This document shows positions 52,226 to 61,794 of a DNA stretch of 64,000 bases, piece after piece. The DNA lies in the NCBI GenBank assembly GCA_033032865.1, contig JAWHQI010000229.1, positions 744,001 through 808,000 of the forward strand, in the 5' to 3' direction. This stretch comes from Dactylorhiza incarnata (taxonomy: Eukaryota; Streptophyta; Magnoliopsida; Asparagales; Orchidaceae). The notes beneath the pieces are model-generated. The model saw nothing but the letters and a program-made list of their open reading frames with translations. It ran no database searches and had not been told where the DNA came from. Numbering within the stretch: position 1 is the first letter of the stretch; every line of letters begins with the position of its first letter. A program made the translations under genes and the position numbers.

Positions 52226-52446
52226 CTCCACCGTCGGCGAGAACCAAAAAGGACTGTTTGGTTTCATGCGTGGGGGAGGGCTCGAGATTTTCGGGGGATG
52301 GAGGGAGGATGCTTTACTCCAAATGGCTATTTGCAGGCCATCTTGATGACTTGATTTTGAGTTCAAACGGTGGAGATTATCCCAATGTCTCACTTAGCTT
52401 GTCTATTTACCTTGCCATAGACTACAAATGATATTTCTTTATAATA

Positions 52447-52470
52447 TTATATATATATATATATATATAT
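52447..52470. repeat. (AT)n microsatellite
   Basis: Twelve or so AT dinucleotides. Confidence 0.85.
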
Positions 52471-53258
52471 CTCGAAGCTTCCCTGTTTAAAAAAATTCGG
52501 CCAGGAACATAGAAATTGAATGGGACTTTTGTCTTCGTTCAGTTTCCCTCCGGCTTCGCCCTGTTACGCTTCCAGCCGCCCAACCACCGGTTCTCTTGCT
52601 CCGCCGCCGCCCTCCATGGCTTTCTCCAGTCCCGACGACCCTCCCCGATCCTATTCCCGACGAGAGCGACGTCCCTCCTGTGAATCTAAAGTCACTTCCA
52701 ACCTTCCGTTCACCTCGTTCGGCCATCCGTGCATCCATGTCAGGCTACACCAGCTCTAGGGACCTCTCCCTGGCGTTCCTTGCTCGCTGACGACCACTCC
52801 CTGGACTTCCCCGTTCAGTTTTGACCATCCATCGCCAATTTCATTTCTTCCGGCCACTGCCCGAAGAGAAGCTTGCCCTTCTTCTGCTGGCATCCCCTTT
52901 TCTATCCAAATGCTCAATTCAAGTTAGCTTAAACTTGTGCTTATATTTAAATGATCTAAAAATTAGAGTTTGCCCTAGTTTCAACTTACCTTTTTGCCGT
53001 TAATTTCAAATGTTCTTGCTTGCCTTTCTTTATCGCCCGTGGAATGTATTTATTCATATTAAATCATCGTTGTGATGCTAGAAATTTAAGTGCGTTTGAG
53101 AAACTTCGGTCGAATATATCATGATCTAACTCGTGAAAGTTCGTTTGCGCCGTAGCAAAAGATCGCACATTTTTCGTTTAAAATCTAAGCCCTAATTTTG
53201 GAATACATCAGTAGCCCAATCTAAGACTCTGGTTGAGGCTTGGATTCAACCAACATCA

Positions 53259-53340
53259 GCCCCCAACTATGGATTTAGCCACTGAACGGGCTCAAAAGGA
53301 AGCTGTCGGCATTGCCCCCAACTATGGATTTAGCCACTGA
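53259..53340 (+). repeat. 55-bp-period direct repeat at the foreign segment/gag boundary
   Basis: GCCCCCAACTATGGATTTAG plus CCACTGA occurs at 53259-53285 and again at 53314-53340. Confidence 0.85.
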
Positions 53341-53986
53341 TCATGGGCCTCCGCCCCCTCCCACTCGTGGTGGCCGCTCTTGTTCCCGGGGTGGTGGGAT
53401 TGATGGCCGCAATCGCTCTAAGGGACAGACCTCCCGCCCCTGCACTTTTTGTGGTCGGGACGGCCATACTGAGGCGGTGTGCTTTAAGAAACATGGTTTT
53501 CCTCTGCCACATGTTCCCCCTCTGCCTCATGCCTCCATTACTATTGATGCTTCTTCCACTTCCCGCCCCGACATCGACACTTTACAGGATGAACTTCAGC
53601 TTCTTCGCAGACTGCTCTCCTGCCCTTCTACCTCTGGTGCCTCCGTCTCCAATGAAGCTATCTCCCGCCTCTCCCATAGTCCATCTTGGATTATGGACTC
53701 CGGTGCCACCAACCACATCACTCCACAGAGGCCCTCTCAGTACTTGGACTCTCTGTGTCCAAAGTTCATCACAGTGGCTAATGACGACACTACTCATGTT
53801 ACTAGTTCTGGCAATATGTTGCTAACTCCCTCTCTCTCGCTACGCTCTGTTCTTCATGTCCCTAGATCTCACTTTAATCTGCTTTTTGTTAGCCGTCTCA
53901 CACAAGATCATGACCGTTTAATCACTTTTTCATCTTCCTACTTTGTTGTGCAGGATCGGCAGATGCGGAATATCATTGGTAAATGA
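53312..53986 (+). pseudogene. Copia-2 gag knuckle and protease
   Basis: Open frame of 224 residues. Basic Arg/Gly segment, zinc knuckle CTFCGRDGHTEAVC (CX2CX4HX4C), FKKHGFP, then protease SWIMDSGATNHIT and LRSVLHVPRSHFNLLFVSRL, the standard copia protease block. It ends in a stop at 53984-53986 near the PR-INT boundary. Confidence 0.8.
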
Positions 53987-54560
53987 CAGCTTTCTAACGG
54001 ACTCTACATCTTGGATCTTCCCGCTTCCGCTCTCTCCTCCGTCAGCTATATCGACTTGCAGCGACGTCTTGGTCATGCTTCTCTCCCGATCCTCCAGAAG
54101 GCTCTTCCGAATTTTCATTTTTCTTTCTTTGATTGTGAATCATGTATCTATGGGAACAACATTGCTCTATGTTTTCTCTCATTATACTCGGAGCATTGCT
54201 CTTTTTGATTTAGTACATTCTGATATCTCGTGCCCGTACAAAATCACTAATATTTCTGGCTATCGCTATTTTATTATGTTTATTGATGATTATTCACGCA
54301 TAACTTGGTTATATATGATGCGTGATCACTCTGAACTGCTGTCTATTTTTCACCCCTTTACTGCCAAAACCCAAATGCAATTTACCCCTACTATCAAAAT
54401 TTTTCACACTGACAATGCGCGTGAATACACCAGACATGTTTTTCAGGAATTCTGCACCTCGTTGGGTATCATCCACCAAACCTCATGTGCGTATATGCCA
54501 AAACAGAATGTCGCCGCTGAGCGGAAGAACCGCCACCTTCTCAAAGTAGCTTGATCTCTT
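53987..54560 (+). pseudogene. Copia-2 integrase
   Basis: Zinc finger LQRRLGHASLPIL (first His replaced by Gln) and CESC; core ALFDLVHSDIS, FIMFIDDYSRITWLYMM, FHTDNAREYT and PKQNVAAERKNRHLL give D, D and E. At least one frameshift before the core (near 54190). After LLKVA the sequence skips the usual link and continues in another frame. Confidence 0.78.
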
Positions 54561-55900
54561 CTATTCCAGATGTAGGTCCTCACTACCCATTGAAATTTCG
54601 CTATCTCCACTGCTTGTTATCTCATCAACCACATGCCCTCGTCCGTTCTTCATTTTATGACACCTTTCTCTCTCTTATTTCCTGGGAGAGAACCCTTCCC
54701 CCTAACCCCACTGTCTTTGACTGTGCCTGCTTTGTTTATCATCTGGGTCCTCCCGTTGACAAACTGGCCCCTCGTGCCACTCGCTACATGTTTGTTGGAT
54801 ATTCACGTACCCAGAATGACTATGTCTGTTACTCTCCCTCCACTCGGAAGCTGATCACGTTTGCTTATGTAACTTTTCTGGAAAACCAGTATTTCCATCC
54901 CTCCATCACTACGCCAATGAACCCTCCTGATCTCCCACGTCCTTTTGTTTCAACCAACTCTCCTCTACCACCTATACTACCGACACCCCCACCTGCCTCG
55001 GCTCTTCCTCTTCGTGTCTACTCTCACCGCTATCCTCGATCAGGTGCTCCACGATTGCCCTCGTCTACTACTGATACTCCACTGCCTGCTAATTCGACCA
55101 AAAGCTCCACCGCGCATCCTCTCTTGAACTATGTCTCCTTGCACCGTCTCTCCAACGATGTGCGCAGGTTTGCAACCTCCTTGTCTTCTATTTCCACTCT
55201 CTCTTCTGTGCAGGAAGCTCTTCAGCATCCCGGTTGGCGGGCGGCAATGGATGAGGAAATGGCCGCACTCTGGGCCCATCATATGTGTGACCTTGTTCCC
55301 CTTCCCCATAACCATTCCACGGTTAGCTGTAAGCGGGTCTTTACCGTGAAGCATTGTCCTGATGGGACGATCGAACGCCTCAAAGCCCGCCTTGTTGCGC
55401 GCAACTTTACTCAACACACGACCTTAATTATGTGGAGACCTTCTCTCCTGTTGCCAAGCTCAATACCGTTCTCGTCTTACTCTCTCTTGCTGTCCATCGT
55501 CAGTGGCCGCTAAATCAGCTCGACATCAAAAACGCCTTTCTTAACGATAATCTTGTGGAGACTGTTTATATGTAACAATGCCAACGACCTCCTGGTTATG
55601 TAACCACATGGGAGTCCCTAGTCTGACATTTGAAGAAATCTCTATATGGCCTCAAACAGTTTCCACAGGCATGGTTTTATAAGTTTAGCCAAGTGGTTCG
55701 TCATTGTGGCTTCACCGGGAGCTCGGTAGACTTCTCCCTGTTTGTCCATCGACGTCCATCAAGCATAGTTATTCTTCTGGTTTACATTGATGATATTCTT
55801 GTCACGAGTGATGATCTTCCTGGCATTACTCAAATCAACAAACACCTAGCCTCTCAATTCCAAACTAAAGATCTTATTTCTTGGGGATCGAGGTAGCCCG
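54561..55900 (+). pseudogene. Copia-2 integrase tail, linker and RT
   Basis: NPTVFDCACFVYHLG and KLAPRATRYMFVGYSRTQ, then a Pro/Ser-rich linker, HPGWRAAMDEEMAAL, TVSCKRVFTVKH, ERLKARLVARNFTQ, QLDIKNAFLNDNLVE, KKSLYGLKQFPQAWF and LLVYIDDILVTSDD. The YIDD catalytic motif is present (about 55785). Stops at 55512 and near 55575, plus frameshifts near 55420 and 55890, disable it. Confidence 0.8.
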
Positions 55901-56720
55901 ACGACCTGATGGTCTTTTCTTTTCTCAACAAAAATACTGCCTTGATCTACTTCATGATGCCGACTACTCTGGGTGTAAGCCTGTGGATGCACTTATGAAT
56001 GTCAATCACTAGCTCTGTGCTCATGGTTCGGACTCTGATCGACTTCTCCCTAATCCGGAGTATTATCGACGCCTTGTTGGCAACTTTATCTATCTTTCTG
56101 TCACACGACCCGATATATCCTTTGCGGTCGGTGTGCCAGTCGCTTCATGCATGCTCCGCGGACCTCCCATCTTCAGACATTCGAACGTATTCTTAGATAC
56201 TTAAAGAATGCTCCGGGTCAAGGACTGATGTACAAGCCTTCCACTTCTCTGCCTCTCATTGCATACTGTGATGCTGATTATGCTGGATCCCTCGATGATC
56301 GTCGATCCACTAGTGGTTACTGCACGTATTTTGGCGGAAATTTGGTTACTTGGCGAAGCAAATTGTGGTTGTTCGCTACCGCGCTGAAGTAAATTATCGT
56401 TCCATGGCTGCCGCTGTTTCTGAACTCACATGGCTAGAGTTTCCTTACTGATTTAGGAGTCAAACTTCCATCTCTGTCCGCTCTCTTTTGTGATAGCCAG
56501 ACTGCTATCCATATTGCTGAAAATCATGTGTTTCATGAGCGTACAAAACACATCAAAGTCGACTGCCATTTTGTCTGAGAAAAGGTTCAACTTCGAAGAT
56601 TGATTTTACGACATGTTCCAGCTGCGGATCAAGTTTCAGATGTTCTTACTAAGGCCTTGCCTCACTCACTATACCAACAATGTCTTTCCAAGCTTGATGC
56701 CTACGACTTGTATAATCCAG
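55901..56720 (+). pseudogene. Copia-2 RT thumb and RNase H
   Basis: Fragments in several frames: MHAPRTSHLQTFERILRYLK, AYCDADYAGSLDDRRSTSGY with the first RNase H Asp, GGNLVTWRSK, a broken SSAEAEYR equivalent near 56385, then FCDSQTAIHIAENHVFHERT-like sequence (56490-56550) and VSDVLTKALP. Several stops. Confidence 0.75.
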
Positions 56721-56723
56721 CTT

Positions 56724-56732
56724 GCGGGGGAG
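56724..56732 (+). other. Copia-2 polypurine tract
   Basis: GCGGGGGAG directly before the 3' LTR. Confidence 0.8.
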
Positions 56733-56961
56733 TTTTGGAAAAAGTCCCATAAAATAGTTGTCATTAGCTTTATACTTAGCCCATGTATAAATGGCCCATT
56801 GGGCCATCTCTTTCTTTGGCTCCTTTAGTCCCACATTGCTAGATTCATTCTTGCTCCTCTCTTTATCTATATAAAGAGGCTCTTGTACACGTGTTTAGGA
56901 TGATAATGGAGAATATTTTATTTTCCCATTTATTTATTCTCTAAATTTCTGGTTTCGTACA
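56733..56961 (+). repeat. Copia-2 3' LTR (229 bp)
   Basis: Matches the 5' LTR along its length, ends TTTCGTACA, followed by TAATG. The first two bases are TT. Confidence 0.88.
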
Positions 56962-56966
56962 TAATG

Positions 56967-58059
56967 ATTACAAGATAAGAGGCTCGGTGGATGCCTGGTG
57001 AGGTGCCGGTGGCCGGAGGCACAACATAAGGCTGACTTTGGACTGTGGGAGGGTAATCGGATGGCTGGATGAGGCTGATGATCTGCCAGCTGGTTGATCT
57101 TTTCTGAGGACTGAATGCAAGCTGGCAGAGCTCGGAGGTGGCTGGATGATTTGCAAGTGGATGGGTGGACTGGTTTGGGAGTAACAGGAAATTGCTGCAA
57201 TTTAAATTCTGGGTGGTGGACTGATTTCAGAGCCCAGAACTCAATGTTTTGGGCTGTTCTCGCTTTGGTTATGCGAATTATGAGAGGGGAATGAGTTCTG
57301 GGTGAGCGTGGGATGAAGGGAGGTGTACTAGGCTAAATCTAGAGGGGGGAATTGCTCTTTTGGGCTGGAAGCTGGGTCGAAACAGGGTCTGGACATGGAT
57401 TTACTGCTGCACAGAAATTGGCGGGAACAGTTGGGGGTAAATCTTAAATATAGTATAAGATTTGTGGAGGGTGTGGCTGGCTGGCTATTTGGATAATTAA
57501 ATGATGGGGTTAGGGGAGTTAGAGGAGGTGGTTTTCGGTAGTTAAGATAATTGGGTGGTTATAGTTAGTAGGGGTGGGTAATTAATGGGTCATGGATAGT
57601 TATATCTAGTGGTTAAGATGGTTATGAGGGAGTGAGATGTTGGGGGTGATTGATGGTCGACCTTGCTGGTGGCCGATGGTGGTGGATGGTGGCCGGAGAT
57701 GGAGGATGGTGTCCGGAAATGGGGTTGGAGGGGAATTGGGGTGGCCAACTGAGGGGGAGGGGAGGTGTGTCCAAACTTCACACTCGGATTCCAAAATGAA
57801 GATTCACTCAAACTTTCAATGCCTTCAAAATGAGCAATCTATCCTTATTTATAGACTTGGGATCTGCCACAAACGGTCATGATTCTCCATCACGATGGCT
57901 TCCAAAATGCACTAATAATAATAATAATAAATACTAAAAATCATGGATTATCGATCCACACAAAACGAGTGTCTCTGATCGTCGTGTAGACCCTCGTGTG
58001 TCATGATCTATATCATATAGTTTGAACGCTCATCGCAGCTTCATCCACATCATTCTTCT
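56967..58059 (-). other. Possible decayed gypsy LTR, minus strand
   Basis: No coding sequence. G-rich on the plus strand with TGGTGGCCGG repeats (57640-57730). A minus-strand CTATAAATA lies at about 57848-57856, followed downstream by C-rich sequence, as in an LTR promoter. It lies just past (3' of) the integrase remnant on the same strand, where a 3' LTR would be. Ends were not found. Contains a (TAA)n run near 57913-57930. Confidence 0.4.
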
Positions 58060-58710
58060 TCAAAAGTTCAGTATAATTAGTCTCTGTCAATGCCATCAGT
58101 CGTTATCACCTACGTAAAATGCCTCGTACAAAGTCATTTTATTGCATGCCAAAAAAATGTTGTTATAGGTGAACTCTGTCAAGTGGATGTGAGTATGTGA
58201 CTCTCCAAATTGCCCCTAAATTCAGGGTGCATATCTTCAATAGGTCCTTCCATGGTCCAATTTATTCTCTCCATCTGACCATCGGGATGAGGATAAAAAA
58301 CAGTGCTGTACTTGAGTTTCTTAACCAAGCATTGATGAACTAGTCTTCAATTCTAGTGGCAAAATAACCATCATGATCACTAATGATGCTTCTTGGAACA
58401 CTGTGCAAACAAACTATTCCTTCAAAATATGACATCTCTTTACATTCTAGCCCAAACCAAATTAATTGCTTCACACACACACACACACACACACAGTCAA
58501 GGACGATCCACTATCAACTAAATGAAGTCATTACCTACATTGGGCATCGGTAGACTTTGTAAGAAGTCCCTGTATATATCATTGAATTTCCATTTCTGAA
58601 TGGGAAAGATTTCAAGAATCCTCACATTCTCTAACATTCAGCCTCACCATTGCACACATCTGGCAATGCGTCACAAAATATGACATCTCTTTACATTCTA
58701 GCCCAAACCA
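58060..58710 (-). pseudogene. Decayed Ty3/gypsy integrase
   Basis: Read on the minus strand with many stops and shifts: zinc-finger area KEMSYFVTHCQMC, FPIQKWKFNDIYRDFLQSL, VGNDFI*LIVDRP, SVPRSIISDHDGYF, HPDGQMERINW and EFTYNNIF. These match the gypsy integrase order (finger, D, D, E, then the AYN block). No RT found to its right. A 51-bp block is duplicated within it. Confidence 0.65.
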
Positions 58711-58724
58711 AATTAATTGCTTCA
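58423..58724. repeat. Exact 51-bp direct repeat with CA microsatellites
   Basis: CAAAATATGACATCTC ... ATTAATTGCTTCA occurs at 58423-58473 and 58674-58724 without mismatch, each followed by a (CA)n run (58472-58494 and 58727-58740). Confidence 0.9.
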
Positions 58725-58826
58725 TTCACACACACACACATCTCAAGGAAGCATTCCCTAAGAAATTTCATCCATCTTGTCCGCCTCATATTCAACTCCC
58801 TAGGTGAGCATATTTTATGTTCTTAT

Positions 58827-58990
58827 TGTTAGGATTTGTGAAGTGAGCTAGCGCCAGGCGCTAGCGCCGGCGCCGACGCTACCCCAACTTCCAGGTGGCG
58901 GCTCCGGAATCTATAAATAGGGGGCAATCCCCCTACAGAGCATAATCAGAGAAAGAGGTCGACTTTGGCGGTCTCTATTGGCGGTCTAAG
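58827..58990 (+). repeat. Copia-3 5' LTR, left part
   Basis: Starts TGTTAGGATTTGTG. Includes a palindromic GC-rich GCTAGCGCCAGGCGCTAGCG (58849-58868) and a TATA box CTATAAATAGGG near 58911. Interrupted after CTAAG (58986-58990). Confidence 0.85.
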
Positions 58991-61258
58991 TGTGAAGACC
59001 CCTTTGTCTGGGCTTCCCAAAATGATCGGCACAGAATCAATAAGAGATCACAGTATAATAAAATCATAACAATTTTTATTTCAGCTGATTTACAAATTAC
59101 ATTTTACAGACTTTCAAAACGTTTTAAAAATACACAATAATTTTCATTACAGTCACGAAGATGGATTTCGGATCCTTCCTCAAGTGCTTTGTATACTTTA
59201 ATCCATACCTGGTCTAACTCTTCTGGTGTAGGCCTCTGGTGCACAACTGGAGACGTACCGGTGACCTAAAAATAGTAAATCCACAACGGGTTAGTCATAA
59301 ATATGACTAAGTGAGACAGCATCTCGTGAAACTGTGTATACAGGCAACAAGGAGTTATATCAATATGCATACATGGAAACAAAAATGCAGTTATATCGAT
59401 ATATATAATCTTTTCTTGAAAGCCCCCTTTATTTAGGTTTCATTTACTGGGAAATACTTGGGTAATGCATATCTTGAATTGGCCACACCCCCGAAGGGCA
59501 TAATTGTAGGCTCACCCCTACTGGTGAATCCTCAGTGGATGCCTCCACGTCACCGGATTCGAAGCCCTCGTATTTCCCCCATGCCAGCTTTTAAATATGA
59601 TTTGTTATTTAAGACAAATTCCCCTCAGAATATATATCGCTATAAGTGTTTCCCTCGCCCACATTCGATTAGCGATTCCATCATTTATAATTCAAATGCA
59701 CAGGCAGTCTTCCTACAATAAAAACTGAAAATATTGAAATTACTTGAATAGATAAAATTCCAAGAGATAGAATACTCACCACCGCCTTTCCGTTCCCTTT
59801 GTTCGCATTGCCACGATTTGACTGAGAAGCCATCCCTGACTTTCTGGGTCTTGGAAACCACTATAACATATACCTATTCAGTCGGGTTGCTTCACAATTC
59901 GTAATCGTAACGTATATAGCGAACCAATGAAATCGAAAACAAAGCTCGAGAAAATAGCAAAACTATATCGAATTGTATCCCTTGCTGGACAACGAAAATA
60001 TGCCACGAAATGTACCAAAACCAGCTCTCCAAATGGACTTCCCGTCCTCTTAATTTGTTGTCCAACAAGTCTACAAAATAGTGACGAAAACAACGAGAAA
60101 AATAGCGATAATATCCGTGAGAAAAGTATAGAAATCTGTCCCCAAATGTTCTCTAAAAATCAGCGAACAATCTCATAAATTAGTGTCACAAAACAGCTAC
60201 AAAACAGCCACAAAAATCAGCTACAAAACAGTCCCCAACAACCCTTAAAATTAGTGGAAAACTTAGTGATGTTGGTGGAAAAAAATCAGGGGAGAAAACG
60301 GTGAAAAAACCAGTGAGATAATAATGCAAAATTAGTGAGCTATCAGCGAGATAATAGTGCAAAACCAGTGAGCACTTAGTGCAGAAATCAGTGAGAGTAG
60401 TAAGTGTAAAAACAATGCAAATTAGTGAGCAATCCCTGGAAATTAGAAGAATCCCACTGCCAGTCCAATAAAGAAGAAGAAATATAGTGCAGAAGTAAGA
60501 AGGGAAGCATATACCAGCACAGGAAGGAGATAAAGAGTTCCAGACGGCGGCCAACAGTCAACAGCAGTGAAACCGGCGGCAGACCTCAACGGCAGCAACG
60601 ACGCTATAGAACAGCACGCACGCAACAATTTACGTACAGGTAGGGCAAAGCTGAGAGGAGGTAGGGGAAGAAAGGAGTAACAACACAGAAGAGAGTGCGG
60701 GAGATCCAGAAGAGATCGACTGCCCTTTATACCCGCTAAGAGCGGCTCGACGGAAGCGACAGAGCCCCCGTTCGACGACATCTGCGACAGATGAAGCGGC
60801 AAAGAGGCACAACCGCTTAATAGAAGCGGCAAGGAAGTGTAGCAGCGACACAGAAAACCAACTCAGCGAGGGCAAGGAAGTAAGAAGCGGTAGAGCAGTA
60901 TCTCAGCGGCAAAGAGGTGCCGCTAAAGCCAACTTAGCAATAACAACAGAGCCGATAACCCTCCAGCCAACATATCAAATCCAGCACTCACAAGGTGATA
61001 ATAGCGGCCCACTTTAAATAATTCCTGCAGCCCGATAATTTAATAGCAACCTACATAGCTATTGGCAACCCATTTTAATTCAGCCCACTTTTATTCAGCC
61101 CATACAGCTATTGGCAGCCCAACTTTCATCAACTTAATAAAATTCGAATATAAAATAAAATGTGAATACGTTTAGAATATAAATTTATACTGCCTTGGAT
61201 CATCATCGGGGAAATAAAGAACTTAAAAAAAAATTTGTACGTATTTGAGTTCGTCACA
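58991..61258 (-). repeat. Solo gypsy-type LTR (2268 bp) inside the Copia-3 LTR
   Basis: On the plus strand TGTGAAGACCCC to GAGTTCGTCACA, flanked by CTAAG on both sides (58986-58990 and 61259-61263). No internal coding region, so it is a solo LTR left by LTR-LTR recombination. A minus-strand TATA box GGGTATAAAGGG at about 60721-60732 supports minus orientation. Contains short degenerate repeats (ACAAAACAGCTAC near 60187-60240; AGTGAGATAATAGTGCA near 60310-60420; AGCGGCAAAGAGG near 60790-60920). Open frames inside have no domain. Confidence 0.88.
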
Positions 61259-61263
61259 CTAAG

Positions 61264-61739
61264 TAAGAGCGAACTTGGAGGAAGTTCGGCAGGAGAGCTC
61301 GGGCGGTCTGATCTGGTGGTCTCAAGTGGGAGTGACTCAGAGTGAGTTCGGAGCGACCTAGAGCAAGGCTCGCGAGTTGTGTGAGTTCACTGAGATAGCG
61401 CCGACGGTAGCGGGTAGCGCAGGCGCTAGCGACTTGTTGTGATTTGGCGGTCTGCATCTGCGGGCTGATCAGGGGAGTGTGCAAGCAGCGAGCTCGCGCG
61501 GTCTGAGATAGCGCTGGCGCTGCTAGCACCGGACGCTAGCGAGCTGTGGAGAAGCGGACTCTGTCTGCGACCAATTGTTGTTCTTTACTTTTCGGCTGTT
61601 GTGAAACAAGTTGTATGCGACTTGTAATCAGCCCATTCTCTTGTAATTGTTGTAACTACTTGTCAAGCAATAAAGAAGTGTTTTTTGTTCATTCTTGGTG
61701 TACTTGTCTCAGTGTTCCATAGATCTTGAAAACTTCACA
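61264..61739 (+). repeat. Copia-3 5' LTR, right part
   Basis: Continues after the solo LTR with GCG/CTAGCG-rich sequence and a T/A-rich end with AATAAAG (about 61668), and ends AACTTCACA. Together with the left part the LTR is about 640 bp. Confidence 0.85.
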
Positions 61740-61750
61740 TGGTACCAGAG
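61740..61750 (+). other. Copia-3 primer-binding site
   Basis: TGGTACCAGAG touching the LTR end; one mismatch from the usual TGGTATCAGAG. Confidence 0.8.
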
Positions 61751-61794
61751 TTAGGTTGGAACAAACACTGAGTTACAAGTACTGAGCAACCAAG

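Larger units (their letters stand above)
51106..53258. other. Foreign segment interrupting Copia-2 gag
   Basis: About 2.1 kb unrelated to copia lies between the N- and C-terminal gag blocks, and about 100 gag residues are missing at the site. It contains AT-rich DNA, a TA/GTA microsatellite, a GC-rich foldback, and a C-rich stretch with a short frame (52520-52790) of no recognised family. I could not find terminal inverted repeats, a clear target duplication or Helitron ends. Confidence 0.55.
49784..56961 (+). mobile_element. Copia-2, degenerate Ty1/copia element
   Basis: LTRs 49784-50015 and 56733-56961 are clearly homologous, with TAATG duplicated at 49779-49783 and 56962-56966. Primer-binding site and polypurine tract are in place. 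Order gag, PR, INT, RT, RH on the plus strand. Multiple stops, frameshifts and deletions, plus a foreign segment of about 2.1 kb in gag. The 3' LTR starts TT instead of TG. Confidence 0.9.

Noticed and set aside
51106..53258. Helitron, MULE or CACTA identity for the foreign segment
   Set aside because: No TC...CTRR with 3' hairpin, no terminal inverted repeats and no flanking duplication could be found by eye.
58472..58740. CA-repeat region as a CRISPR-like or regulatory array
   Set aside because: Only two copies of a 51-bp block with simple-sequence runs; explained by a local duplication in a decayed integrase.
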